This document shows, piece by piece, positions 23,444 through 35,989 of a DNA stretch of 64,000 nucleotides. Origin of the DNA: Artemisia argyi (Eukaryota; Streptophyta; Magnoliopsida; Asterales; Asteraceae). Position 1 is the stretch's first letter. Each line of letters opens with the position of its first letter. The stretch covers positions 260,528,044 through 260,592,043 of the forward strand of contig CM060708.1 of assembly GCA_030686995.1 (NCBI GenBank). Reading direction: 5' to 3'. Below the pieces are notes generated by a model. That model ran no database searches. It had not been told where the DNA came from and was given only the letters and a program-made list of their open reading frames with translations. The translations under genes were made by a program, and so were the position numbers.

Positions 23444-23452
23444 GCCACGTTG
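23444..23452 (-). promoter_or_regulatory. CHS: CHS G-box-like ACGT element
   Basis: CAACGTGGC on the minus strand contains an ACGTGG core and lies about 65 bases upstream of the TATA box. Paired ACGT and MYB sites are the classical light-regulatory unit of CHS genes. The match to CACGTG is imperfect. Confidence 0.5.
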
Positions 23453-23929
23453 TGGACCATATAAAAACATTACACAATTGAGCTTCGATATCAGTTAGGA
23501 GTTTAGTTCAATTCGGTCTAAACCGTAAGATATGACTGTGAATACGATAGTTGTCAAACACGTCCGTTTCGGATTTGAGTGTGATCGATCAACCTATACA
23601 TGAGAAAATTTTGTTTCATATCAATCTACCATTAGGTAATTGCTGATTAATTTTTTTCAGAAGGCCTTTTCAACCACATCTCATAATTGTGTTAATTTTA
23701 CATATAAATGTAGCAACTACAAATCATTTAAGCCGTATAACAATTATATTTAGGACGCATAAGCTGACTTGCTAATATTTTTGCCTATCGCTGATTTTAA
23801 AATTTTCTTTTGTAACATTTGACTCGGGGAACTGTCAATGACACTTTTTCATAGTGACTAAATAATACAGTAGACTTAAATAAAAAACCAAAAAACTATA
23901 CATCCAATTTTTAAGAAATTAGATTATTC
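23453..23929. other. Distal CHS 5' flank before the transposon nest
   Basis: About 480 bases of AT-rich sequence without an ORF. Only about 640 bases separate the CHS start codon from the first retroelement sequence. Confidence 0.5.
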
Positions 23930-24567
23930 TGAATCAATCAAGACGCGGAAGCGAATTTTGTTAAACCCTAATTCAAAGGTAAATAAACGATACGCGCCTC
24001 AAAAGAATAAAACCTAAACAGGAGATAAAACTCTAAGACAAAAGTTTATTACTACCTCCATCCCAAAATATAAGTCCAGTTTGACTTTTCGTATCGAACT
24101 TTGACCTTAAATATTTTTGTTTGTATTACATATCATTTGATGAAAATTATACCAAATAAAAATACGTATAAAACACTATCCATTTATATATTTTGCATCA
24201 AATATTATATAATACAACCAAAAATATTTAAGGTCAAAGTTCAAATAAAAAAGTCAAACTGTATTTATATTTTGAGACGGATGGAGTAATAATCAAAAAG
24301 TAAATTACAATTATAATAAACCCTATGTTTATAAGGAAGTAAAACATACACAAAAAGAAACTTAATTAAAGTAAACAACGACCTAGACACATAATAGAAA
24401 ATTTTGTAATTGTTACTACTAAGACGTAGACGAAGTCTCTCTTCCACAGCGTAGACAAACGAAGAAAATAACATAAAATAAACAGTATTACAACGTAGGT
24501 AAGGCTTTGGCCCTACACCGTAGACAAAACGATCTATGTTCCTTGATTTCAAATCTTGTCCCCATCA
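23930..24567 (-). repeat. 3' LTR of the old gypsy element, with a MITE inside
   Basis: Apart from the MITE at 24052-24287 it matches 40499-40896 along its length, for example cgaattttgttaaaccctaa and gtaggtaaggctttggccct. The inner end TGATGGGGACAAGAT (minus) is clear; the outer end near 23930 is diverged. Confidence 0.8.
24052..24287. mobile_element. Stowaway-type MITE nested in the gypsy LTR
   Basis: Imperfect terminal inverted repeats of over 30 bases (ctccatcccaaaatataagt and its complement with tttgagacggatggag) surround 236 bp, flanked by TA-rich target sequence. The element is absent from the partner LTR at 40499-40896. Confidence 0.8.
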
Positions 24568-24633
24568 TTCCCCGTCATTTTAGAGGAACTCGTCCTCGAG
24601 TTCTCAAAATCTTCAGCCAACGGGCGAACGATC
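24568..24633 (-). pseudogene. 3' tail of gypsy pol and polypurine tract
   Basis: On the minus strand the words encoding ENSRTSS lead to a purine tract gacggggaa that abuts the LTR start. This is the usual pol C-terminus and polypurine arrangement of this gypsy group. It is cut at 24633 by the non-coding LTR element. Confidence 0.6.
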
Positions 24634-26647
24634 TGTTACACCCCGTGCCCAATTTGACCAAAAACATAAAACTTTTACGCGGAAACGCTTTGACCCGTTA
24701 CTGACTCCTGTCACTCATTTATAAACTGACTAAATTCAGTTACAAAACAAACATTGGGACTATTTTTAGAAGAACTAGACACCAATACTTTTAAAGTGAG
24801 TTGTGTCACCTTAAAGTGCACTATTGTCTCAAAATGACCCGTAACACTTTTTAACATAAAATCAACACTTTAAACCTATATTTAAATACATTTAATCCAC
24901 ATTTAATTAAAATATACATTATACCTTGTTTCCTAAAATTTTTGACCCGTTTGACCCAAAATGGGTTAAAATGGACCTTGTCCCAAACACCCATTTTTCT
25001 GCATAACCCTTTAGTGCACTTTTGACCCTTTTCCGGAAAAGCGACTTTTATAACATGACATTACACCAAAACTTCCAGAAATTATTAGGACATTTTAAAC
25101 ATCAATTATATGTATAAACTTGGCCATCATGACCTGCGGAAACATGCTTTACAAAGTGACGGGTTTTGTGTCAAAACCCGTTTCGACCCATTTACATAAC
25201 AAACCATCTACAACACTTCATTTACCCACCAAACTTAACCAACATCCTTATTAATACATATTAAACTCATTCCTTAAACACATGACCCGTTTAAAACCCA
25301 AAATAGGTAGAAACACGCTTATGCCAAACACTCCTTTAACTTCTACTAATAACTCATAAAACATACTTTGACACATCAATTAACTACTAAATCATTACCA
25401 CATCTTTGACATACATTTTACAACACGTAGAAAGACTCACGGGGGTACAACCTTGACTTAAGCTCGGTATTCTACCTAGCTCTACTATCTTACCCAAGTC
25501 CTTCTACATTCGCATGACCAACCTTGATCCTTATTCAAGCCATCCATAAAAGCATACCAACCTACAAAAAGGTTAGACAACTAAACCATAAGCTTTCGCT
25601 TAGTAAGTAAAACTATCATAACATACCATTATACTTCATCAAACATATAAGCATCACATACGTCATAACACTTACTTTACGAGCTTACTACTCCATGTCC
25701 CACCTTAACACATAACATCATATCATCACTTAGCTCACATACGCATATCTAAGGCCATCTATTACGTAGCACATAACCTCTACAACATACATAACACAAA
25801 CATATTAGTAGTCCATATAACACCATGTCATCATCATTTTACTTACCTTAGCTCCAAGCTAAGCACATCAAAGCATCATCATCAACTTCATCATTACCAT
25901 CCTATGATAAAATCATAATACACACAAATGCTTAACACATAATCAAATAACCATAATAATGGTTTATACCACTATTAACTTACCTTTAACACCTCTAATC
26001 ATCATATAATCATACATTGATTATATGATGATCAAACCCATAAACTTATTAACTTTAAACCATAATAAATCACCTCATAATTTCTTTAATTTCTTATATA
26101 ACTCATAACATCATTTACCCATCTTCCCCAAGTTAGGGTTCATTAACCCTAACCCTTAAATCATTACTTAAACTCTAATTAAAATACTTACTTGGATAGA
26201 AATCATTACTAGGGCTTCATCCATTTGATTGGGGATACATATACACCATGGTTAACCATCAAAGCTTGGTCTCCTCTTCCCTCCTTTCTCCACTTCACGG
26301 CACACACACCTCCACCACAACTTCCTGGAACTCTTATGAAGATGAGAGAAGTGTAGGTGGCAAGTTTGCCTATTTGGCACATTTGATCCCTTAAGTTTCG
26401 TTTCTTCTATTTTAGCCACACTTATCTTTATAACGCTTTTACCACTTGACAACTTAAGCCCTTGAAGTCTATTTCCTTCTATTTATGTCACATTATACTT
26501 TCCATAACCTTATAATACATTCTTTGACCATAAAGTTGACTATCAGGTTTGACCATTATGCAACATTCGTTGACTAACCAATCATGTAAGGCCCTTAGTC
26601 CATTTCATCTAAGGTGGGGTCCAAGTACTCGGGAAACGGGTCTAACA
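24634..26647 (-). repeat. 3' LTR of the LARD-like element (2014 bp)
   Basis: It has TG...CA ends and closely matches 28997-31067. It lacks a block near 29190 (repeats of taaagtgcac) and has other small indels, so the pair is older than the neighbouring gag-only element. Confidence 0.9.
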
Positions 26648-26660
26648 ATTCTACCCCCTT
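26648..26660 (-). other. Polypurine tract of the LARD-like element
   Basis: Minus-strand AAGGGGGTAGAAT directly precedes the LTR start TGTTAGACCC. Confidence 0.8.
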
Positions 26661-28981
26661 ATTTAGATTTCGTCCCCGAAATCTCTTGTCTATACTAACC
26701 AAAACTTAGTTCTATCTTACTCCCGTTTTTAGCACTTTCCATTCTTCATCCCTTTTTGGTTGCAACGATCTAAGTGATCTTGCAATTCAAGGTCCCCTAT
26801 ACGCACATCATACCCATAACTCATTCTATTTATCGCTTAGCTTTTATAATCTTTCATTTCTTCTCAATCATTATGTCATTCAAGATACAATCCTTGCCAC
26901 TAATGAATATCGTTAAACAATTTCTACATCTATTACATAACCTACTAACTCGTTGCAGTCTAACTTTCCCGTCAAGGACTATGTGTCACTTGAACATTAC
27001 ACACCATCTTAACTTTCATAAGTCAGCTATTTATTAACTTTCTACTTTTACCGTAACCTTTTTACTATTCCGTTAGCATTTTACTACACGTTACGTTTTC
27101 CCTTACTTCTTTCAATAATTTCCATTCGCATTATGACTACTACCGTCTTTCATACATTACAACAAGTCACAAGACATTCATAACATTGGCTTACATTCCC
27201 TTAATCAATTCAACTTTACCCCTTAGGCTCCTAAGTTATAAGTTCTCATGACATCTTCCACCTAAAGTCGATATCCAACTTAGTTTCTATCCACCTATCT
27301 TAGTTCCTTACAATTTCTAACATTCCTAGACTCCCATTTCTACCTTTTCACCCTACTCATGTCATGTCGGAAACATATAAGCCCACTCATTTACACTTCC
27401 TCATTTACGTGGAAAGGCATCCCAATCGATGTAAATCAAGAGACATAAACTCATGGTTCGGAGATTTATAACTTCTTTATTTAAATGCAAAGGCGTCCCA
27501 ATCCATTTGAATAAAGAAATTATAAATCATCCTACTTACACACTTCTAGCATAACACTTGTACCCTTTTCATTTCATTTTAGCTTTTAACCTCTTCATTC
27601 TTTTTACATTTTATGACACCCTTTTTACTTTTTAGACTTGGATCCATTTCGTTACCACATTCGCTTTGGGGACATTTTTATATGCCAAAGATGTAGGCAA
27701 CCCCATTGCCGATGAAGGCAAAACGTTTCATCCCAAAGGATCATTAACCATTTATCCTGAAGGATCATTACCATTTATCCCGAATGATTCTTTAACATTC
27801 ATTAGCTTGGTCATCCCGGAGGATACCACCTTTAACCTTACACATTTAACTTTGGATTCAAGTCCTTAACATTTAACACACACATCATCTTATCCAATTT
27901 ATTTAGTTTAAGCAAGCGTCATAGGGCATATGAAACCTGCTTATCATATTTACACATTTCTATATAATTACGCTTCTCACTTTAAATTACATTCTTTAAC
28001 CCACGTTAAACATTTCTGACACCTTTACCATTAACCCTTTAGTCACTCTTTCCATATTTAACCCTACATAGGTTATCAATCATAACATACTCATTACCAT
28101 TCGTTATCCTTCTTTCACGTTTTAAACATTTACACATTCATTAGCATCGTTCATTCATCTTACACATTTTAAATAGGTTTCATTATTCCAAACTTCCGTT
28201 ATAACAATAATCACCGCTAATGGGGCACTTTAGCCATGACATAATATTCAAAGCAACACCTAAACCTCATACAAACACATCTCATTCTCAGTTACATTCT
28301 TAACTTATCGCATTTAACTTTTAGCATTTAAACTTTTTCGTTCAATTTCATCCTTTACATACCAACACACTTTATCACTACTTCACGTTCACACTTAAAT
28401 TTCAAGTACTTTACCTTACCGTTAACCCGTCTCTATACCAATTTAACATTAGTCTTTAGTCACTAAATATAATGAGACCATATGTTGGTCACATTTCATG
28501 CCATCATTCCCTAACCTCATTCTTTAACCTTCTAGTCATTAAACACTTAATCATTAGTTCATTAGTTTCATCTTATCTTTTCACGCTATACCTTAGTACG
28601 TTTAATATCATTATGATCCATGCTTTAAGCGTCATTACTTAATTCACTTGCTAGCCTATCTCTAATACCACTTACCATTCCTACTCATATTCCATTACCG
28701 TTACTCTAACATATATTCGTATAATCACAATATAATCAGCGGCACCAACCAAGGTGCACGGCTAACAAATTCATTTAAACAATTCAAGTCCCCTACAAGC
28801 TAACATATCATACACTTCAACACATTCATCACTTATTATCATTAGGCTCATCTAACAAAAGGCATAATCCACCTCATACTTAACAACTACTTCCCGCATC
28901 ACTAGCACTTACATTCAACGCTTCTACGAGTGGTTTAAGACTAGGCAACCTATAGTGGAAACCTAATTCACTTAAACCGAA
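26661..28981 (-). other. Non-coding interior of the LARD-like element
   Basis: The plus strand is strikingly poor in G, and stops occur in all frames. Small ORFs of up to 87 codons show no retroelement motif. No gag, protease or polymerase remnant was recognised. Confidence 0.75.
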
Positions 28982-28993
28982 GCTCTGATACCA
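28982..28993 (-). other. Primer-binding site of the LARD-like element
   Basis: TGGTATCAGAGC on the minus strand, three bases from the end of the 5' LTR, is a perfect initiator Met tRNA type site. Confidence 0.88.
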
Positions 28994-28996
28994 AGT

Positions 28997-31067
28997 TGTT
29001 ACACCCCGTGCCCGATTTGACCAAAAACATAAAACTTTTACGCGGAAACGCTTTGACCCTTTATTGACTCCTGTCACTCATTTATAAACTCACTAAAATT
29101 AGTTACAAAATAAACATTAAGACAGTTTTTAGAAGAACTAGACTCCAATACTTTTAAAGTGAGTGGTGGCACCCTAAAGTGCACTACAACCCCTAAAGTG
29201 CATTGTGCCCCTTAAAGTGCACTATTGTCTCAAAATGACCCGTAACACTTTTTAACATAAAATCAACACTTTAAACCTATATTTAAACACATGTAATCCA
29301 AATTTAATTAAAATATACATTATACCTTCTTTCCCAAAATTTTTGACCCGTTTGACCCAAAACAGGTTAAAATGGACCTTGTCCCAAACACCCCTTTTTC
29401 TGCATAACCCTTTAGTGCACTTTTGACCCATTTTTCGGAAAAGCGACTTTTATAACATGACATTACACCAAAACTTCTAGAAATTATTAGGACATTATAA
29501 GCATCAATTATATGTATAAACTTGGACATCATGACCTGCGGGAACATGCTTTACAAGGTGAAGGGTTTTGTGCCAAAACCCGTTTCGACCCATTTATATA
29601 ACAAACCATCTACAACACTTCATTTATCCACCAAACTTAACAAACATCCTTATTAATACATATTAAACTCGTTCCTTAAACACATGACCCGTTTACAACC
29701 CAAAATGGGTAGAAACACGCTTATGCTAAACACTCCTTTAACTTCTACTAATAACTCATAAAACATACTTTGACACATCAATTGACTACTAAATCATTAC
29801 CACGTCTTTGACATACATTTTACAACACGTAGAAAGACTCTCGGGGATACAACCTTGTCTTGAGCTTGGTATTCTACCTAGCTCTACTATTTTACCCAAG
29901 TCCTTTTACATTCGTATGACCAACCTTGATCCTTATTCAAGCCATCCATAAAAGCATACCAACCTACAAAAAGGTCAAACAACTAAACCATAAGCTTTCG
30001 CTTAGTAAGTAAAACGATCATAACATACCATTATACTTCAACAAACATATAAGCATCACATACGTCATAACACTTACTTTACGAGCTTACAACTCCATGT
30101 CCCACCTTAACACATAACATCATATCATCACTTAGCTCACATACAATACCTCACATAAGCATATCTAAGGCCATCTATTACTTAGCACATAACCTCCACA
30201 ACATACATAACACAAACATGTTAGTAGTCTATATAACACCATGCCATCATCATTTTACTTACCTTAGCTCCAAGCTAAGCACATCAAAGCATCATCATCA
30301 CCATCCTATGATAAAATCATCATACACACAAATGCTTAACACATAATCAAATAACCATAACAATGGTTTATACCATTAATTATGAACTTACCTTTAACAC
30401 CTCCAATCATTATATAATCATACATTAATTATATGATGATCAAACCCATAAACTTATTAACTTTAAACCATAATAAATCACCTCATAATTTCTTTAACTT
30501 CTTATATAACTCATAACACCATTTACCCATCTTCCCTAAGTTAGGGTTCATAAACCCTAACCCTTAAACCATCACCTAAACTCTAATTAAAATACTTACT
30601 CAGATAGAAATCATTACTAGGGCTTCATCCATTTGATTGGGAATACATATACACCATGGTTAACCATCAAAGCTTGGTCTCCTCTTCCCTCCTTTCTCCA
30701 CTTCACGACACAGACACTTCCACCACAACTTCCTAGAACTCTTATGAAGAATAGAGAAGTATCCAGAGAAGTGTAGGTGTCAAGTTTGCCTATTTGGCAC
30801 CTTTGATCCCTTAAGTTTCGTTTCTTCTATTTTAGCCACACTTATCTTTATAACACTTTTACCACTTGACAACTTAAGCCCTTGAAGTCTATTTCCTTTT
30901 ATTTATGTCACATTATACTTTCCATAACCTTATAATACATTCTTTGACCATAAAGTTGACTATCGGGTTTGACCATTATGCAACATTCGTTGACTAACCA
31001 ATCACATAAGGCCCTTAGTCCATTTCATCTAAGGTGGGGTCCAAGTACTCGGGAAACGGGTCTAACA
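28997..31067 (-). repeat. 5' LTR of the LARD-like element (2071 bp)
   Basis: Partner of 24634-26647, with the same termini. Confidence 0.9.
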
Positions 31068-31278
31068 CGCTCAATGTCTTCAAATTCGGTGGTTGCATAC
31101 CACTAGGAAGAATAACTATATTTTTTCCATACCATTCAAAACCCACAAAATATATTCTTACCCCTATGTATTTCATCCACTTCATGTTGCCACAATCTTT
31201 CTAGCAAAACATAACTAACACCTAAGCCCATGACATCACAAGACACCTCATCACGACAAGAATTTCCAGTAGCAATTG
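31068..31278 (-). pseudogene. Gypsy protease fragment, between two nested insertions
   Basis: The minus strand encodes a decayed stretch whose phrases (CDV, VLLERLWQHEVD, HRGKN) resemble the end of the gypsy protease domain (LLGRPWQHD type). It continues the protease remnant at 38879-39130 across the gag-only insertion. A stop and a frame break are present. Confidence 0.65.
31274..31278. other. Target-site duplication AATTG, left copy
   Basis: It matches 38874-38878 exactly, on the other side of the gag-only element. Confidence 0.9.
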
Positions 31279-34162
31279 TGTAACAACCCGATATTTTCCA
31301 CGTCTACGTTTATTTTTCCAACTTTGGAAATTCACTATTCATCGATTACTATTCATCAAAACACTATTCATCATTTTACTATTCATCGTTTTTTATGTCC
31401 GTTTGATATTCTGATAAACATTTGAAAATTTTACTATTCACAGAACACTATTCATTCCGGAAGAAATTCCACTATTCACGTGCATTATCAGTAAGGACCT
31501 CTCATACGGACTAGAATAGTCTGCATATCATCATAATGTCATTTACATGCTATACCACTCTTAGGATTTTCAAATTAATATATTTAGTATATTTAACGTT
31601 TTACGTATAAGTATTTACAATTAAACGTTAACACGCGATTAATAAATACGACGAATATATCTAAATATTCCCACTATGGTCCCGACATATTTTTATATCC
31701 CTTATAACCTCATAAAAGTTATAAAATTCATTTACCCAACATTTTGGAAATTTATTTTATTTATATCGTAGGTTTATTAAAATTACGACAGTTTTCGTGA
31801 AAACTAAACAATAATCACCCGAACACTCAACACTTGTACCCAACATATTTTTAACATTTTTATAACTTTATTTTGACCCGAATAACTTCGTTAATATTTA
31901 TTTCTAGCAAACCCGGTACCCGATTATAACTAAACTAATTTTACACTACAAAATATCTAACTAACACCTCATATATTTCTAGTAGCAAAATTGGTTTTCT
32001 TTTCCTCCTTTCTTATCCAAAACCCACGGCAACAAATCCAAACCAACCAAGATCCATTTATTTTTTCAAAGTTCAAGTCTAAATCAAGTTTATATAGTGA
32101 TTATTGTTGGGGTTTTTCAATATAAACTCAAGAATCACAAGGATTTCATCATCTAATCACCTAATATCATTCCAAGTAAGTTTACCAAATTTATTTTCAT
32201 GTTTTCTTCAAGTATTTACTATGATCATATTATTTTCATACAATATTTCATGCTTATGCTAGCTTATACCACTTTATTTTGTAAACTTTTAAACTTTGAA
32301 CCCTAGAAATATTTATTTTGATTTCCTTGTTAAATTAACATGATTAGTGATGATTAGGAACCCATGGCACCCTAAGAAGGTGTATGGTAAGATTAGATTA
32401 GCTTTGTGGTGTTTGCAAGAGATTTGGTTATGTTAGAAACTAGTTTTGAACCTTGGAAATGGATTTGTAACACTTATATATATCTACTGTCCCATTTTGT
32501 TATTTTCTGGAAAATCAGTAAACACCAAGGAACCTTTGGCAAAATTTTTAGAAAATACTTTCAAAAACGAATCCGTAGGCGAAAGAACGGATTAAAAAGA
32601 GTTTATAACGAAGAAGTTATGATTTTTGCAAGTTTATTGACGAAAAGTATTTTTCTGGAAATTACATGCTGTTGGACGTTTTTCGTCGGACAAAAAGAGG
32701 CTTTAGACGTAACCCGGAGGAACCGAGCTTTCCAAAATATATTACTACATACTAAGACGTAACCGTGGATATAAAGAACAAGTAAAACGGACATATAACG
32801 ACAAAGATATTCACGTTTGAATATCGGCAAAACCCATTTTACTTTGACAGCTTTTGGTAATATTGACACAAAAACTACGTAGTAACTTTAGAAGCTAGAA
32901 ATAATACCAAGTACCAAATTTTATAACTAATGAAGTATTAGTTATTACAAGTATATTTTCATCATTTCAAGGCGATATTTCAAGGATTACAACCCGAGGA
33001 TTTCAACACTAACATGGAAACATACGATATATATATAAGTATATATATTGCAACTAGCTTATTTTATTTTCTATTAGCATTATTTTTCCAAATTCTTGGA
33101 TTATATATTTTTGATAACACAAGTGTTTTTCCAAAGAGTAGAGTGGTATAGGGAGCATGTGCATGTACATTCCTTTCTTCATTTCATGATCTAAAGTAGA
33201 TCATATCATTCATTTAGGTTGCGGATAGAGTGCGCGCCTTACTTTAGTTCATACCTTTTTGTTATCATATCGCTTATATCAGGTGAGTATTCACGAACCC
33301 CTTTTTCTAACTATTTTAATCGCTTTGGGGTGGATGCATGAATTATTACTTGAACACTTTGAACATTGTTTTGAACCCTTTGATTATTATGAACTCTTTT
33401 GACTTGTCTTGACCTTATAACTTGTTTAGAACTCTTGAACTCAACTTGAACTTTTGAACTTAATGTACTGTACGTGCTATGACCTAAAGTCTCACCTTAT
33501 TGGTGGAGCGTTCTTAACCCTAAAGTCTCGCCTTATTGGTGGAGCGTGCTAAGTCTCCCATGTTTGGAGCGTTCTTAATCGTATATAATAGTTGTATGAT
33601 GTACTGTTCGTACATTCGCATTGTTCGACACCTATTAGTAGTATGGATAGCGCTATTAGAGGTCGGCCAACCTCTCGTCCACTATGTTACGGGACGCATA
33701 TTATTTAATTAGGGGCTTTGCATGGCATACATTATTATATATGTAGTGCTTATATTGTGACTTATTATGACCGCGGGTGCTTGACTACAAGACATAATAC
33801 GTGACAACGCCTTTGGCTTGTGAACTTTCTCTAATGGTTTCTCATATTAAATAAAACGTTTATACTCACCAACTATTTTTATAGTTGACCGTTTTCTCTC
33901 ATGCATTTCAGGTGATCGTCAGTAAGCTTGTCAGCAAGGTCTTGCATAATGAAGTTTTCACATGTCACTTCTTTTCATTATGTATTAAAATACCATCTTT
34001 TGGGAATCAAACTTATGTCTTTTATTTGCCAAAGTCGGCAATAACAACGTTGTAATGTTATATTTTTCCTTAATGTAAATTATGGTATTGTCTTATTTCT
34101 CTTTGGTGATGTATATCGATTTCGTTACACCTCGTGTTTCCGCCTTCGGCGAGGGTGTGACA
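31279..34162 (+). repeat. 5' LTR of the gag-only element (2884 bp)
   Basis: Same length as the 3' LTR. The differences I found are ctgataaac/ctgagaaac, atatctac/atacctac, a C/T in a T run, and cttatgtc/cttacgtc. The 118- and 88-codon open frames inside occur in both LTRs and look incidental. Confidence 0.95.
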
Positions 34163-34165
34163 GAT

Positions 34166-34178
34166 TGGCATCAGAGCC
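34166..34178 (+). other. Primer-binding site of the gag-only element
   Basis: TGGCATCAGAGCC lies three bases after the 5' LTR, one base off the usual TGGTATCAGAGCC. Confidence 0.85.
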
Positions 34179-34652
34179 AGAGGTTATAGAGAATGCCGAT
34201 TTTTCTAAAATAAAAATCGCAACTATAACCAAAGTAACATTTTTCTTAAATACCAAAAATGATACGAGTCGACTAGTCTTAGCATTGCATTATTAATCCT
34301 CAAGTATGCATAGCCTGATCACCTATGTATAATTCAGGAAGAATCATGCGATGAAGGGAGTAGTAGTCAAAGATCATGTTTGGTCGGGTCTAGAGAGTCT
34401 GGTCACCTGAAGTTGCATTGGTCGGGTGGGTATGCATAACCTGTTTATAGGTTTCAGTTTCTGTTACCGTACCTTATATATGCCTTCATGTATATACTTT
34501 CTCCTTGCTACCTTACGCCCCGTTAGATTAAGCATGCCTTTGTTTCCATCATTTTGCGATCTCCATGTCACGACTGTTATTGTACCGTACATCCTCCGTC
34601 ATCATTCATGTGTCGCTCACTCAACCAACTATTTTTTGTCTATCGCAGAGAC

Positions 34653-35798
34653 ATGGCCGCAATAAACCCTCCGAATGACACTGCTGCTGGATTAGCAGAC
34701 CTCCTTACTCAGATTGTTGCGCACATTGATGCTGGACGGACTAATAATGGAGCAGGTGCCTCGAACAACGGTCAGGGATGCAACTATAAGACTTTCATGA
34801 CGTGCAAGCCAATGGAATTTTATGGCACTGAGGGTGCCATTGGACTGCTATCATGGTTCGAGAATGTGGAGTCAAAACTCAGTATCACGAAATGTGCTGA
34901 AGGGGATAAGGTTGAATTCTCTGCGGGTCTACTCCAGGGTCGAGCATTGACTTGGTGGAACAACCAGCTACAGACCAGAGGAAGGGAAGCTGCAAATGGA
35001 TTATCTTGGGAAGCGTTCAAGAAATTACTAACTGACGAGTACTACAGAAAAGATGAAGTGGAGAAGCTGGAAGTGGAATTTTGGAACCACTTGATGGTAG
35101 GAGTAGAAGTTGACAAGTACACGGCCCGTTTCCATGAGCTAACTAAGATGGTTCCTCATATGGTCTCCACTGTGGAGAAGCTGATTGATCGATATGTTTG
35201 GGGGTTGATTCCTGAAATCAGGAGGGATGTCACTTCATCAAACCCAACCACTCTGCAAGCTTCTGTGGGCATGGCATACCGCTTGACAAATGATGTGATC
35301 AGGTCTGGTGGACTAACGAAAGGAAACGATGGAGGACGAAAGAGACAGGAAGATCAGCAAAGAAGCCGTGATCAAGACCAACAGGACAAGAGACAACGAG
35401 TAATGGGAAACTACGGAGTAACAACTCAAGGGCCCAGAAGATATGCCGGTCCACATCCTATGTGCACTCGATGTAACTACCACCACTCAGGAGACTGCCC
35501 AAGATGCACCAAATGCGGACAGTCGGGCCACTTCATGCGAAATTGCTCAAACAGGACTCTGAACCAAGGACCAAGGCCAGCATGTTATGAGTGTGGAAGC
35601 TTGGATCATCTCAGGAATACTTGTCCAAAGTTGAAAAGAACTCCCAACCAAGGACAGAATCGTCCAAATCTGGCATTGGCAGTTGAAGGCCCTCAAGATC
35701 AGAATATTGAAATTCCCCCTGCACGTGGCCGAGCTTACTTCCTAGGGAATCATTTAACCCCACAGAATCAGGACAACATGCCGGGTACATTCTTTTGA
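34653..35798 (+). CDS. Ty3/gypsy Gag protein (381 aa) of a gag-only element
   Basis: It would build the capsid and bind element RNA. The retrotransposon gag domain is seen in about residues 45-200 (words such as [40 protein letters not shown]), followed by a Lys/Arg/Gln-rich stretch and two zinc knuckles, [14 protein letters not shown] and [14 protein letters not shown], preceded by a third Cys/His cluster. I chose the ATG at 34653 because the protein from there starts like gypsy Gag; the frame is open 99 bases further upstream. It ends in TGA just where the protease should begin, with protease-like residues continuing in a neighbouring frame for a few codons. The absence of pol makes it non-autonomous. 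Confidence 0.9.
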   Translation: MAAINPPNDTAAGLADLLTQIVAHIDAGRTNNGAGASNNGQGCNYKTFMTCKPMEFYGTEGAIGLLSWFENVESKLSITKCAEGDKVEFSAGLLQGRALTWWNNQLQTRGREAANGLSWEAFKKLLTDEYYRKDEVEKLEVEFWNHLMVGVEVDKYTARFHELTKMVPHMVSTVEKLIDRYVWGLIPEIRRDVTSSNPTTLQASVGMAYRLTNDVIRSGGLTKGNDGGRKRQEDQQRSRDQDQQDKRQRVMGNYGVTTQGPRRYAGPHPMCTRCNYHHSGDCPRCTKCGQSGHFMRNCSNRTLNQGPRPACYECGSLDHLRNTCPKLKRTPNQGQNRPNLALAVEGPQDQNIEIPPARGRAYFLGNHLTPQNQDNMPGTFF

Positions 35799-35971
35799 AC
35801 AACCTCCTTACTTCTTAATCTTGAGTGCATAACTTATTTTTATTTCTTACCAAGTTCACGACATTGATATAATCCGAGACCTAGCGTTTTCGACCTTAGT
35901 TGTTTCATCAAATTTAACAGCGAGCACATACACCTATAGAATGGATGAATTGAATCTCGAGGACGAGATTC
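35799..35971 (+). other. Short remnant between gag and polypurine tract
   Basis: It replaces the entire pol. A one-base shift just after the gag stop enters a frame like the start of gypsy protease for about ten codons, then homology stops. The end (ctcgaggacgagattc) resembles the terminal pol words of related elements. Confidence 0.55.
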
Positions 35972-35989
35972 CTTTTAAGGTTGGTAGAA
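35972..35989 (+). other. Polypurine-type tract of the gag-only element
   Basis: cttttaaggttggtagaa directly precedes the 3' LTR. It is less pure than usual. Confidence 0.6.

Larger units (their letters stand above)
24634..31067 (-). mobile_element. Non-coding LTR retrotransposon (LARD-like), 6.4 kb
   Basis: LTRs at 24634-26647 and 28997-31067 both run TGTTACACCCCG...CTAACA on the plus strand. A primer-binding site (minus TGGTATCAGAGC, 28982-28993) flanks the right LTR and a polypurine tract (26648-26660) flanks the left, so the element reads leftwards. The 2.35-kb interior holds no credible ORF, so it depended on proteins from another element. Flanks CGATC and CGCTC may be a mutated 5-bp target duplication. 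The last interior words (tttcggggacgaaat, minus) match the pol end of gypsy chromoviruses, suggesting descent by deletion. Confidence 0.88.

Noticed and set aside
27666..27869. 67-codon ORF inside the LARD-like element
   Set aside because: It is short, repetitive (PEGSL words) and unmatched to any retroelement domain.
32406..32869. 118- and 88-codon ORFs in the left gag-only LTR, repeated at 37117-37580
   Set aside because: They occur identically in both LTRs, overlap each other on opposite strands and show no protein motif; they are part of the LTR.
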